Source: Proteles cristata cristata (lineage: Eukaryota > Chordata > Mammalia > Carnivora > Hyaenidae). Taken from it: DNA of 64,000 nucleotides. The stretch spans positions 558,001 to 622,000 of the forward strand of contig JAESUZ010005101.1 in the NCBI GenBank assembly GCA_017311185.1, given 5' to 3'. Position numbers and translations under genes: made by a program. The notes beneath the pieces were generated by a model. That model made no database searches. It had not been told where the DNA came from and saw only the letters and a program-made list of their open reading frames with translations. This document shows, piece by piece, positions 35,200 through 46,835 of the stretch (positions within the stretch are counted from its first letter, which is position 1; every line of letters begins with the position of its first letter).

Positions 35200-35745
35200 G
35201 TGACTGTGTTTCTGTTTTTTCCTTTCCATATTATATGTGTCTTTTACTGTGGTGCTTTGACATCTTGTGGCCTTGTTAACAGTGGATGGGATTGCTCCTC
35301 CCAGGGTTAGCTAACTTCTAGAGAGAGCAAATAGGAACCCTGCAAACACACCCTTCCTATGCAGATCAATCAATCCCAAGTCCAATCCCCAAGTTCCTCC
35401 TTTATGGGGCTTTCACAGTCTGGGCCACTGTCTACCAGCCCTGATCACCCATGGGCCAGGTATCAGACCACCAGGGACAGCCCCTCTGCCTCAGAGCCTG
35501 CTGAAATTATTCAGACTAGCCAATCCTGTCTGCTCACACCGCCTCATCTGTTCCTTTCTATAGAAACCACAATAAAAGCTCTTGCCCACATTTCTCCCCA
35601 CTCCTTCTGCCTCATACTAGTGATTTCCTCTGTGGCCCTGAATGGAGGGGCATGCCCAATCCTCCTGGGAAGAATGAGTAATAAGCTATCTTCTCAATGG
35701 TGATTGTCCCCTGATCTGTTGGCCTCACCAGACCTAAATAATAAA
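35200..35745 (+). other. Possible LTR remnant
   Basis: A stretch with an aataaaagctcttgcccac segment and a following C/T-rich part recalls the R-U5 portion of a retroviral LTR. No partner LTR or coding sequence is seen. It may equally be unique sequence. Confidence 0.3.
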
Positions 35746-38675
35746 ACCTACATATTAAAACACTCTCATAGCTCCATTACCTACCATCCCCCCCATCACT
35801 AATTTTGGAACATACAGGCCCCAACTTACCAAACAACACCCCACGTGGTGATTTCTACAAACAAAAATGCTTGGAAATAAAACCCGAAGCAAAATAAGGC
35901 AAACACACAAAACCCATAAAGCAAGAATTTCATAAGCCTTTCATTGTTTTCTCTTCTGTCTAAGGCCTAAGCATTCTGGTACTGAAATGCTGCCCTTCCA
36001 GAGCTTGTCATACCGCTCAGCTTTCCTGCGAGGCAAAAACTAAGGATGAGGAGCTCCCTCACTTCATCTTGAGCAGGGTTTCTCTTTCTGGGATTAGGAT
36101 GTCAAACTTCAAAGGATGTCAAGAGCAGACAGGAGAGCTAAAACAGCCACGTTCCTCCCCTCAACCACCCAGAACGTATGTTCCCCAGGAAAAATGCATG
36201 ACTAGGGTGGCGAGCCCAGGCAATGCCTCCTCCTGATGCTGCTGGAGTGCATGGTCTAGTCCAGAGGTTTCTCCTGAAGGTCACAGGCAATCTCCACTTT
36301 CACCATCAGTATTCATTTACCAAGACACACTTTTGTTTATGAGCCAAGGAAATGATTTACTATCCACCCAAGAAGAGTACTGCTTCAAAGAAAGCCTGAA
36401 TCGCAGCCAGCTGATGAGATTCGGGTAGCTTTCTGCTGAAGGGCATGGAACTTGCTTGTGCTGTGAATCTGGCCTAGAACAAAGAGGATGCTGGGAAAGA
36501 TGGACTGTGCTCGCCACAGTTGTCAAACCCATTCATCTGGTGAGAGGAGTTATGGCCAGTGACCCTCCGTACTTGTGTGACCAAGGCAAATTCATTCATG
36601 CTCCCTTTTCAGGCTGAGTAAACAAGACCCACAAGACTCTGTGATCTGTGGACACAAACAGCGCCAGGTTAACCAATAGCTGGTTAGGCATGCGCTTTGG
36701 GCACAGCAAAGCAGAGGCGCCGAAATAAACAGCATTAGAAGGAAACACCAAAAATTCTGGTAGATTTCCTTACGTTTATTTGTAAAACTAATTTTGTTTT
36801 TATTCTGAATTACAGATGGGGAAGTAGGGAGGAGAAGTAGAGTTTTTTCGGGACTTGGGGTTTCTAAACTTTAATTTAAAATTGACCCAAAGCCAGGATC
36901 AAGGCATGACTTTTAGTTATTCTACTTCTAAGGCCACCAGGTTCTTGGGATAAACTGGCAATGCCAGACAGCCTTAAAAGATTTGGAATAAGGGTCTCCT
37001 TTGTGCTTACTGCCAAAAAGGGGGAATTGAGCTAGGCTTTGTATGTGGGCTCAACATGCGTGGTTTACAGCGCAGTCAACTCCAACTTGCCCACAAAGGA
37101 TTAAGTGCCCGTTTAGTACCTTGAAGAGGGTCCTGATCGCAGCAGAGGCAGGGAAAGGCCCATAGTCAGCAGGACCCTAAACGTCCCTGTACTGTGACAG
37201 ACACTAGCCTCTGAGAAACACCTGCCAAACTCCTGGTCCAAGGGACTATTTCACACACCCACAGATGATGATCCCAGTTCTTGGGTCCAAAGAAAACAAT
37301 CCAAAGTAATAGCAAAGTATGAGTGAGGACTGCAATATCTAGGGAGAAAAAGGACTATTCCGTCCACTCTTTTTGGAAGGCTATTCACCCAAGTGAGTAG
37401 AAATAAAGAAAACCCATACATCTTTGCTTCTTTCTCATTTCATTCAGCTCCAAGGGACTGTGATTTGTGAAAACACAGCCATCCTAATTTCATTTCTACG
37501 CCACTAGAGGGGAATCTAATCCACCTGACCATACCTTGTTTGTTTCTTTTTTTTTTTTAATAATAATCACAGAACCCCAAATTTAAGGCTCTAGAATACG
37601 CTGACACATTATTTTGTTCCATCCTTTCCATGACTGCGTCTATTTAAAAATTATTTGAATCTATGTGGTCATAGAGACTTCTAGAAAGGCACAAACTGGC
37701 CATCTCAGTTGGGCAGATGCCCTCACAGTTGAGAAACTGTTCTAACAGTCAATCCAAATCCCTTCCAGTTCAACTTGAGTTTATTTCATCAAATTACATA
37801 TTCATTAGTTATGGAGAGAGAACAGCTGGTCATCTTTCTCCACATCATATTATTCTTTAAATTCCCGAAGACCTCCCGGCCGTGCCTCTCTGACAAGCAA
37901 AAGAAGCCAGCTCATTAACTGGGCCAGAGAGTTGACATCCCAACCCTTTAACCGCGTGTTTCTTTTCTAAACTCTTTCTACATCACTCTACCCTACTCCA
38001 TGTTGTTAAATTACAGCATTCCAGACTCAACTCTGAGGAGAAAAAGAAAATGAACAATTTCCTCATCATTTTCTTCATAAATGCTATTAATACATCTCTG
38101 TGTAGATTTTCGTTCTAACTAACTACATGATGTTTTCCACACATGTTTATCTGGTATGAATCCAAAACCATGTGTGTGTATACATGTGTCCAAACACACA
38201 TACATACGTAAGCATGTACGTATACAAATATACACATATACACATTTTCATGTTGTCACAAAAACTGAATACCTAAGTGGGTATCCATTTATGTTTCACT
38301 TCTGAACTCCACTGTTGCCAGCTCTTCCCCATCATACAAATTATTTCTAATTTTATTATCCAGTGTTTAACCCCTCACTTTAGATGCCCTGTTGAGTAGG
38401 AAACCCAAAAAGGATGTATTTAGAACATTCTTTTTTAGATGATTTTTAAAAACCTATTCACTGCTAATTCAAATTAAGGGAGGGAAAACTGGTTGTTTTC
38501 TGGGCACTCATGTTTAGCCACATTTATAAGTGTGGTATTAAAAAAAAAAACCCACATATTTGGCCTTTGTCCCTGGCTCCTGGCACAGAGCTCCCACAAT
38601 CCTTTGAACTTCCCAAGTGATATTAATGGATGTGTTAATCATAATAAGTCCCTTTCAACACACCTGAGTTTAGGC
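35746..38675. other. Repeat-poor intronic block (2.9 kb)
   Basis: No SINE, L1 or DNA element recognised, unusual in an intron this dense in repeats. A CA/TA-rich patch lies at 38168-38245. No exon found. Candidate conserved noncoding DNA. Confidence 0.5.
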
Positions 38676-39315
38676 TGATGTGCTGACTCTTACAGACCCC
38701 AGAAGGCTTCAGAAGGAGGGCTATAGCCTGGGAGATAATCAGTTGATTAGAGGCTTGGAAATCCCAGCCTCCTAAGAAGGGAGAAGGGCTGGAGGTGGAG
38801 TTTAATCACCAATGCCCAGTGATTTAATCAATCCTATCTATGCAATGAAACCTGTATAAAACCTCCTAAACAGGGTTCAGAGAGCCTCCAAATTGGCAAA
38901 GACCTCAAGGTGCTGGGAGGGTGGCATGCCAGGAGAAGCCATAGGCTCTCGGAGCACCATTCCCCCCACACCTTGCGCTATGAATCTCTTCCATATGGCC
39001 ATTTTTGAGTTGTATCTTTTATAATAAACCACCAGTAGTAAGCAAAGTGCTTTCCTGGGTTCAGTGAGTCATTCTAGCAAATTACCAAACCTGAGGAGGG
39101 GATCATGGGAACCCCTGAATTTGTATCCTAATGGACAGAAATGCAGGGAGTCTGGCCATCCCATTTACAACAGGCATCTTAAATGGGGGCAGTCCTGTGG
39201 CACTGACCCCTTAATCTGTGGGGTCTGGGCTAATGCCAGGTAGGAGTGTCAGAACTGAATGTAACTATTGGGCACCCACTGATGTCTAAGAATCAGAGGA
39301 TTGGTTGGTGTGAGG
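38676..39315 (+). mobile_element. LTR of an ancient endogenous retrovirus-like element
   Basis: Solo-LTR layout: a TATA-like tgtataaaacctcc near 38850, gttcagagagcctcc after it, then an ataataaacc poly(A) signal near 39020 followed by gttcagtgagtcattctagc. I recognise this text from other mammals as an LTR but cannot name the family. No viral genes are present. Confidence 0.65.
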
Positions 39316-39794
39316 GGAAAAAAAAAATCTCATTAAGTAAACACTGAACTAAGGCTCCAGGTACAGCCCTGGGTTCAAGCACAGAAGTAAGAAGAAGTCC
39401 ACTCTCCTTGGACTTCAAGGGTTAGCATGGACAACCTGGGTTTTATTAAGACCTAGTTTGACTCTCCAATCCAGAAATTACCTGCTCCCTCTGAATGGCT
39501 CCCTGACTCAGTTTACTAACATGAAAAAGAAGGATAATAATTCTACTCTGGGAAAGGGGGGCACTGGAGTGATTGACACAATAATGGATGTATCTAAAGT
39601 ATCTAGAATGGTTCCTGGCACTTTGTAGGGCCCTTAAAAATGACAACAATTTTATTCTAACTCTCAAGCATAGGAGAAAACCTGAGGGTAGCTCCAAGGT
39701 CCATTCTGAGCACAGAATATTTCAGTTTCCCATGTGATATAATCAGTCTGACATAGTCCAAAGTAATTAACACTGAATATTTCATTCATTTGGC

Positions 39795-40800
39795 AAAATT
39801 ACATTGGGCATTTACCTTCTGCTAGATAGTATTCTGTGCACCGGGGAAACAGTGAAGAACACTGACAAAGTCCTAGTGTCCCGGTGTTTACATTCTATTG
39901 GTTGAGACAGACAATATAACAAGGAAATAGATATGTGAGTTGGGCAAAAGCACTACAGAGAAAAGAAAAGCAGGGTGAGAAAGAGAAACCGTATGCAAAT
40001 GTGAAGGTTATTTTACGTAGGGCGGCCAGGGGAGTCCTCCTGTGAGAAACAAGAGGTCAAGCCATGAAGATATTGGAGGGGAAAGCTCTTCAGGCAGAGG
40101 AAGCAGCCACTGTGTCAGGAAGCAGAGCGTCTTCGGTATATGAACAGAGCAATGGCTGGAGTGCAGAAAGACACCAGAGGATACCACATAGGAGACGCGG
40201 TCAGAGGGACAAGGGAGTCATGTCCTTCTGAGGGGACCTGATTCCTCAGTACAGGTCTTGACTCTTCTCTGAGAGAGATGGGAGCCATTGGAGGACTGTA
40301 GCAGAACGAGGAGGGATCTAACTTAAAAAAAAAAATCACTCTGGTTGCTGTACTAAGACTTACGGTATGGGGGGCGAGGTGGGCAAGAGGAGAAAAGAAG
40401 GGAGACTAGGTAGGAGGCTAATGGCAGTAATCTAGAAGCCTGAACAGCAGCTTGACCCTAGGGGGAAATGGTAGACATGGTAAGGTGGCGTCAGATACTG
40501 GTTGTGCTTTGAAGGTCACATGGATAGGGTTTGCTGTCAGATGTGGAGTATGAGAGAAAGAAAAACAGAGTCAAGGATGATTCCTAGGTTTTTGGCTGAA
40601 CCTCTGGGAAGGACGGAACTGCCATTTACTGAGACAGACGAAGACTCTCTCAGCTAAAGAAGGAGGGGTCTTCTGGAGCAAGGTAGGATGGGGGGAAGCT
40701 CGCAGGGAGTCACTTCTACAATAAGTCAAGTTGGAGATGCACGGAAGACATTCCAGTGGAGTCCAGTGGGCTACTGGAGAGAGGAATCTAGAGACCCATG
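39795..40800 (-). mobile_element. L2 element, about 1 kb
   Basis: Reverse complement of the L2 3' region. On the plus strand it runs from a decayed gggcatttaccttctgctag end through agacagacaatataacaa and gagatgggagccattggagg to gattcctaggtttttggctg. Unusually long for this old family. Confidence 0.8.
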
Positions 40801-40831
40801 CATGCAAGCACAGTCAAAACAGGTATTGCTC

Positions 40832-41057
40832 AAGCACCTGGGGGGCTCCTTTGGTTGAGCATCTGACTTTTGCTTTCATCTCAGGTCATGATCACACAGT
40901 TCATGGCTTCAAGCCCCATGTTGGGCTCTGCACTGACAGTATGGAGCCTGCTTGGGATTCTCTCCTTCCCTCTCTCTCTCTCTCTCTCTCTCTCTGTCCC
41001 TCCCCCTGCTCACACTTTTTCTCTCTCAAAATAAATAAATAAACTTAAAAATAAAAC
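40832..41057 (+). mobile_element. SINEC_Fc-type SINE, older copy
   Basis: Sense copy with (CT)n and an aataaataaataaac tail. TSD acaggtattgctc (40819-40831) against acaggtattgttc (41058-41070). Confidence 0.93.
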
Positions 41058-41242
41058 ACAGGTATTGTTCTTCCTACAATTTTAAAGAATTCAATGGCCT
41101 GTCTCTAAGGCTTAGCAGTGCATCTAACTCTTTGCTATTCAAAGTGTGGCTCATGGACCAGCAACACAGCATCGCCCAGAAGTTTGTTAGAAAGGCAGAC
41201 TCCCTGGTCTTCCTCAGGCTGAGTCAGAATCTGCATTTTTAA

Positions 41243-41446
41243 AAATAGTTTATTTATTTTTGAGACAGAGAGAGACAGAGCATGAGCAAGGGAGGGGCAG
41301 AGAGAGATGGAGACACAGAATCTGAAGCAGGCTCCAGGCTCTGAGCTGTCAGCACAGAGCCCAACTGGGGCTTGAACCCACGAACCGTGAGATCATGAGC
41401 TGAGCCGAAGCAGGATGCTCAACCAACTGAGCCACCCAGGTGCCCC
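41243..41446 (-). mobile_element. SINEC_Fc-type SINE, older copy, in MER5A
   Basis: Antisense copy. TSD agaatctgcatttttaa at 41226-41242 and 41447-41463, a perfect 17 bp. Confidence 0.96.
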
Positions 41447-41496
41447 AGAATCTGCATTTTTAACAAGATTCCCAGCCAATTAAAATAAACACTAAA

Positions 41497-41807
41497 GGGG
41501 CGCCCGGGTGGCTTAGTTGGTTGAACGTCCGACTTTCGCTCGGGTCATGATCTCGCGGTTCGTGGGTTCGAGCCCCGCGTCGAGCTCTGTGCTGACTGCC
41601 AGCTCAGAGCCTGGAGCCTATTTCAGTCTGTGACTCCTCCCTGCTCACGCTGTCTCTCTCTCTCTCTCCTAGAAATAAAATAAAAAAAACATTTAAAAAT
41701 AAAATAAAATAAACACTAAACCTCCCCTGCTCACGCTGTCTCTCTCTCTCTCTCCTAGAAATAAAATAAAAAAAACATTTAAAAATAAAATAAAATAAAA
41801 TAAACAC
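41497..41807 (+). mobile_element. Young SINE with tandemly duplicated 3' half
   Basis: Sense young copy. TSD aaaataaacactaaa precedes it (41482-41496) and occurs twice after it (ending 41720 and 41811). The segment from ctgctcacgctgtctc through the A-rich tail and TSD is present twice: about 41636-41720 and 41721-41811. The first copy lacks about 14 bp of the CT-rich region. Confidence 0.93.
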
Positions 41808-41901
41808 TAAAGCTTGAGAGCAGACATCTAACTATACTCACCTGGGAAGCAATTAAAAAATGCAGCCCCTTCCCCAGAACAATTGAAGTTGAATCTCTCA
41901 G

Positions 41902-42118
41902 GGCGCCTGGGTGGCTCAGTCAGTTAGGTGTCCAACTTCAGCTCAGGTCATGATTTCGCAGTTCGTGGGTTCGAGCCCCACATTGGGCTCTGTGCGGACA
42001 GCCAGCTCAGAGCCTGGAGGCTGTTTCGGATTCTGTGTCTCCCTCTCCCCCTGACCCTCCCCTGCTCACGTTCTCTCTCTCTCAGAAATCAATAAAACAT
42101 AAAAAAAAAAAAAAAAAA
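41902..42118 (+). mobile_element. SINEC_Fc-type SINE with 20-base A tail
   Basis: Sense copy, intermediate markers (gcggacagccagctcag). TSD aagttgaatctctcag (41886-41901) against aagttgactctctcag (42119-42134). An uninterrupted A run ends the element. Confidence 0.95.
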
Positions 42119-42134
42119 AAGTTGACTCTCTCAG

Positions 42135-43214
42135 AGTGAGGACCAGGCACAGAGAACTTTATCAACAACCTCCCCTCTGTCCCGCTAAGAGGTCCTGCTG
42201 TGTAGCCGGGGTTAGAATCATGGATCCAACTGGTGTGTTTTCTTTGTACTAGGAGGTTTATATTGCTAGTGCCCTCGGGAACCCACCTGTAAAGAGATGT
42301 GCGGATCTAGGAGAGCATGAAGGTATGTAACTACAGTAACCCTACGTCCTGGTTTACTGGGGACATTCTCAACATAATTATGTTTAGTGCCCCATCCCAC
42401 TCTCAAAAGTATCCTGATTTAAAGGAGAAGTCCTGTGCTCTCCCGATGTAACGCATAATGGCTCGTTATTTAATATTCTAGATTATAAAGTCATAATCAG
42501 AACGTGTAGAGCAAAATGGCAGCCAGCTCTTGGTTGGACAGATGAATTCCAATAGGACTCCTGGTGCTTAGATATTGGTCCTTCAAGTGTCCTATATGCA
42601 GCTCATCAGAAATACATAGAGTCCCTCGATTATAAGGAGGGGAAGGGAAAACTGGGCCCCTTCCAAAACTTGAGGTGGGAGAGGGTGCGGTTTCATTCTG
42701 CAGTTAAAGCACCAAAGCCAAGTGTTGATTAGCCACGAGCTGATCATCAGGCTGTGATTATCCAGACGCTAACAAAACTTCTCCTTCCTTTTCCTTTTGG
42801 ATCTTTTATTGTTCGTTAGTTACTCCACCCTCAGGTTCAAAGGGAAAAGGAAAGAAGGTAAATACCAAGTTAGTTTAGCAGTTGTGCTAATAAGCTTGGT
42901 CGGAAAGAACATGGAAACCTTTGTACTGTTTCTGGTTACCTGTGAACTGACATCCTTTGGCTCACTTCTTTTTCCAAATTATCACCAGCTGATTTGAGGG
43001 CCCGTTGAAGGCCCACTGACTGCCAGGAAAATTAAAGGAATCTTCTATTTTCAAAACTATGTGACCTTCCCGAAACAGGCCTTGGAGGCTTTCCTTCCTG
43101 ATTTACCGAGGACACGGAGTCAGGGCGAGACAAGTGTCTCCTCTCACCAGGGCCACCATCTTCTTCCTCCCGTCACCACCAATTCAAAGGTTCAGATGGA
43201 TAAGATTTTTAAAA
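42135..43214. other. Unique intronic stretch
   Basis: Nothing firmly recognised. A short DNA-element-like segment may exist near 42335-42440 (ccctacgtcctggtttactg). Confidence 0.4.
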
Positions 43215-43228
43215 AATATATTTTGATG

Positions 43229-43435
43229 GGGACTCCTGGGTGGCTCAGTCGGTTAAGCATCTGACTCTTGGTTTCTGCTTGGGCCATGATCTCACGGCTT
43301 CCTGGGTTCGAGCCCCATGTCAGGCTCCGTGCTGGCAGCACTGAACCTTCTTGGGATTCTCTTTCTCCCTCTCTATCTGCCCCTCCCCCACTCAAACTGT
43401 CTCTGTCTCTCTCAAAATAAATAAACTTTTAAAAA
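43229..43435 (+). mobile_element. SINEC_Fc-type SINE, older copy
   Basis: Sense copy with a small insertion before the B box (cttggtttctgcttgggcca). A decayed TSD, tatattttgatg-like, lies on both sides. Confidence 0.92.
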
Positions 43436-43679
43436 TAATATTTTTGATGTAATTAAGCAATTATTATACATCATTTAAAACCAATAGCCCAGTAACTGTT
43501 GTACAAATGGACCCAAATAAACACACCTACAGGCAGGAGCAGGGACTTATGTGCATAGAGAGTGTATCACAGGTTTTCCCAGTTGCACTCCTAGGAAGGT
43601 TAGAGATACTTCCACAAGCCAACTGCAGCCTTAATGTTTAAGGCATGTTCTGTTCACATGTGTTGTGATTTCTGGACAA

Positions 43680-44120
43680 AGCCATCCAGAGACTGATGAA
43701 TGGATAAAGAAGATGCAATAAATATATACAACAGAATATTATTCAGTCATAAAGAAGAATGAGACCCTGCCACTTGCAATGACATGGGTGGAGCTACAGC
43801 GTACTGTGCTAAGTGAAAGAAATCAGTCAGAGAAAGACAAATATCATATGACTTCACTCCTCTGTGGAATTAAAGAAACAAAACAAACCAGCAAAGGGAC
43901 ACAAAATGAGAGGAAAAACGAGAAACAGACTCTTAACTGTAGAGAGCAAACTGATGGTTACCAGAGGCGAGGTGGGTGGGGGATGGGTGACACAGGTGAG
44001 TGGGATTAAGGGGCGCACCTGTTGTGCGGTATGGACCTGCTGAACCACTGTATTGTACACCTGAGACTAATGTAACACTGTACGTTAACTCGCTAGAACT
44101 TATATAAAAACTTTTTAAAA
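43680..44120 (+). mobile_element. LINE-1 3' UTR, 5'-truncated
   Basis: Sense L1 3' end: gatgaatggataaagaagat, tattattcagtcataaagaa, then the G-rich tract near 43970-43988 and an acttatataaaaac end. A short tctggac repeat flanks it. Confidence 0.88.
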
Positions 44121-44121
44121 A

Positions 44122-46695
44122 TGTCTGGACGAGAAACTATCCATGTGCAAAGTAAAATCGCCAGATGCTAAGAAGCCAGTTGAAGAGAATTCTCTAGTCC
44201 TCTTGCCTATTAACTGGAATGTCGATGGGTACTGAGATAGGGCAGGTAAAACATTACTACTTGTTGAATTGGATAAGTTTATCAATGGAATCTCGTGACA
44301 TTTGAGAGGTCCTTTCTGGGGAGTCTAGGTATGTGAGGTGGGGGAAAGAGGATATTTGTTCTGTCTTCTGAGCTGCAAAGGGGAACAAGATAAAAGGAGG
44401 GAAAGAGGTAAGCAACACAGCTCGTCTTTTCCCGTCAGGTCCTGGATCAGTAATACTCAAGGAGCATGCCTGGTCTTTGATCCCTGTTAGCAGTTGACCA
44501 AAGGCTTCTCCCTCCAGAGCTCTTGGAAGGCAGGAGCTGGGTTCTCAGAAGCAATGCTATACAGAGGCCCCAAACAGTCAAATGTAAGTGCCTACGTGTG
44601 GCTCAGCAATACTGGGATGGGTGAGCCCACTGGGTATCTTTTTCCCCTTCCTTCGGGGATCAGATGTCTTTTAAAATCATATTCTAAATTACGCCTTGAC
44701 TTAAATGTAGTATTTAAGATATTTTAATAAGGAGTTCTATTTGAATGTAAAATTTTTAGCTGGATCATGACCTAAATATGGTGGGGTCCACCTAGCCAGG
44801 TCTGGGAAGACCCTTGCTCATGACGGAAAAGAGAGGGAAGATTATTGATTAGAAGAACAAGACCAATGAAAGGATTCCTCAACCATGCAAAATGGCAAAC
44901 TCTTTAAACCAACAGAATGGAAAATATAAATATACCACCAGCATTGGCCATGGAAACAAGCATTACTTGTGTTTTCTTTACCCACAGACTGAAGCATATA
45001 CATAACACACAACCCAGGCCTTTGGTGGTTTCCAGATTCAAAGGAAGCTTTGGGGGAGGAAATGGGGGGGGCAGGGAGCACCACTTTGCTTTCATGGAGC
45101 ACCTCAGAGAGAAACTCACTTGTGCACAGGACTGTTTTCACACACGTCTAAAGGCCTGGACATCATATTCTGCAGTCCGTGTGGAAGGTAAATAAAACTC
45201 AGCAAATATCATAACCACTCACCCGGTGCAAATAGGGAAAAGAATGCTGAGAAACACTAGCCTCGAATCAGGGTGAGTCAGAGTTGCCGAGGCCAGGAAT
45301 ATCATTCCTCCCCCTGTCTGTAGCTCTGGACTTTTAGGCCCTTGGTTTAATCTCATTTCCCAACATGAGAAGGAGAAGGGTTTTATATGGAAAGAAAAGG
45401 TAAGCCTCCAATTCTTGCATGATTTGGTACTATCTTGGGTGAAATGTACTCACCGACAAATTATGTTAGCAGAGCATGGCCCGTACCTGAATGGAAAGCC
45501 TGTGATTCTGACAGGAGAGGGCCAAGAACCTTACACTAGCTTCCTGCTCTGCTGCTTCATGTACTAGGTGACCCTGACAATGGCCATCAGCCTCCAGGGT
45601 CTCTACTTCCCATCTGGGATGATCTGCTCTAAACAGATCATCTAGTTACAGGGCCCGCTGTAAGGATCTAAGGCACCATATTTATCCAGTTCTTAGAGAC
45701 TCTCCTAAGGAAGACACCCTTTGAGAAAACACACTAAACTGGTGGCAAAGAAAGAAAACCTTCTCTGATGTCATTCTAGGGCACAACTATGGCAAATCTC
45801 ACTGGAAATTCTGAGTAACTCTAAAATGAGAAGCGGTGAGTTTCCGCTTGCTTCTCTACTTCTCTTCAAAATAAGTATGGAGCCACTGTTTTTCAGCTCA
45901 AGGAACCGCCTTATCAAGGACTCTGCTTTAAAACCCATGGTGGAAAAAGACCAAGGGCACAAGGGGTGGCCAGGAGGGTAGCTGGAAGTACCCAAAATCA
46001 TGGTGGATCCTTTCTGGTATTAATTAATGTTACCTGCAGCATTAATGAATGTGGCAGTGGGGATACTTACTTTCTGAGTTCTTAATTAGCTCTACTGTTG
46101 ACAACACAAAGGGGCTTTGCCAAACACAGGGTGGCCCAGCCTTGGCTGGCCTAGCTCAGCCTCCCCAACTTTAAATGCAGACCAGCCATTGTCTTTCTTC
46201 TCAAGAGAATCTGAGCTCTGCTGCAATCTCAGAGAGGATGCCCAGAGTAGCATCTATATTGGCATCTCAAGGTCATGATCCAACCCCGAGTTTGCCGGAC
46301 ACCTGGAGATTCCTTATTTACGTGTGCAGACCCAAGGCTCTGAGGAGCGTGACCAGCATGACTCTACCTAAAAAGTTCTTCATCTTTGCAAGTGCTGTCT
46401 CTTGACGTCACCCCCAATTAACAAACTGCAGTACAATCAAGAAAGGGAAGCCATTTGGGAAGTGCTGGTCTAAATTCATCACAGAGGCCAGAGCCCAATT
46501 TTCTGTTTCAAACATCGCAATGAGTGAATGAATGAAATCTGCTTAGAGTCACTCTAACCTTGTCCTTCAGCAGGATCTATCGATCTGGAATGTACTTTTC
46601 AGAAAGAAAAACCACCCCCGCTAAAGGCCCACGAGAGCTCCCTAAATTGTCCAGGAGGGACGAGACACATAGGTGAGGACAGGGCTCAGCTTTCG
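44122..46695. other. Repeat-poor intronic block beside the penultimate coding exon
   Basis: No interspersed repeat recognised over about 2.6 kb. Chance frames only. Confidence 0.45.
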
Positions 46696-46698
46696 TAC

Positions 46699-46833
46699 CT
46701 GAGGCTCCTGGTCATGACCGCTGGGGTCCCTCTCGTAGCTCTCCGCATACAGTCTGATGGTGGCCCGCATGCCGCTGGAGGAACTGAGCCGAAAGATGAG
46801 CCGTGATGCGTCTGAGAAAATGATCCTCAGGCC
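46699..46833 (-). CDS. PGM5: PGM5 penultimate coding exon
   Basis: A 135-bp exon, phase 0 on both sides, with an AG acceptor at 46835-46834 and a GT donor at 46698-46697 (minus strand). It encodes 45 residues starting GLRIIFSDASRLIFRLSSSS and ending DPSGHDQEPQ, corresponding to about residues 494-538. It is part of the C-terminal, phosphate-binding domain of the phosphohexomutase fold. In catalytically active PGM1 the loop reads RLSGTGSAGATIRLY; here the equivalent is RLSSSSGMRATIRLY, so the GTG part of the sugar-phosphate loop is replaced. That fits the known lack of significant mutase activity in PGM5 and supports this assignment over PGM1. It joins in frame to the exons at 63129-62946 and 9783-9694. 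Confidence 0.97.
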
Positions 46834-46835
46834 CT

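Larger units (their letters stand above)
41130..41825 (-). mobile_element. MER5A-like element split by two SINEs
   Basis: Left part ctattcaaagtgtggctcat to gtcagaatctgcattttta; middle piece caagattcccagcc between the SINEs; right end aaagcttgagagcagac, a decayed terminus. Its about 190 bp are spread over about 700 bp by the two insertions. Confidence 0.7.
9784..46698 (-). other. PGM5: PGM5 last intron (36.9 kb)
   Basis: Bounded by a GT donor at 46698-46697 and an AG acceptor at 9785-9784 (minus strand), phase 0. It contains most of the window's repeats, listed separately. No additional exon with homology to a known protein was found on either strand. Confidence 0.92.
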
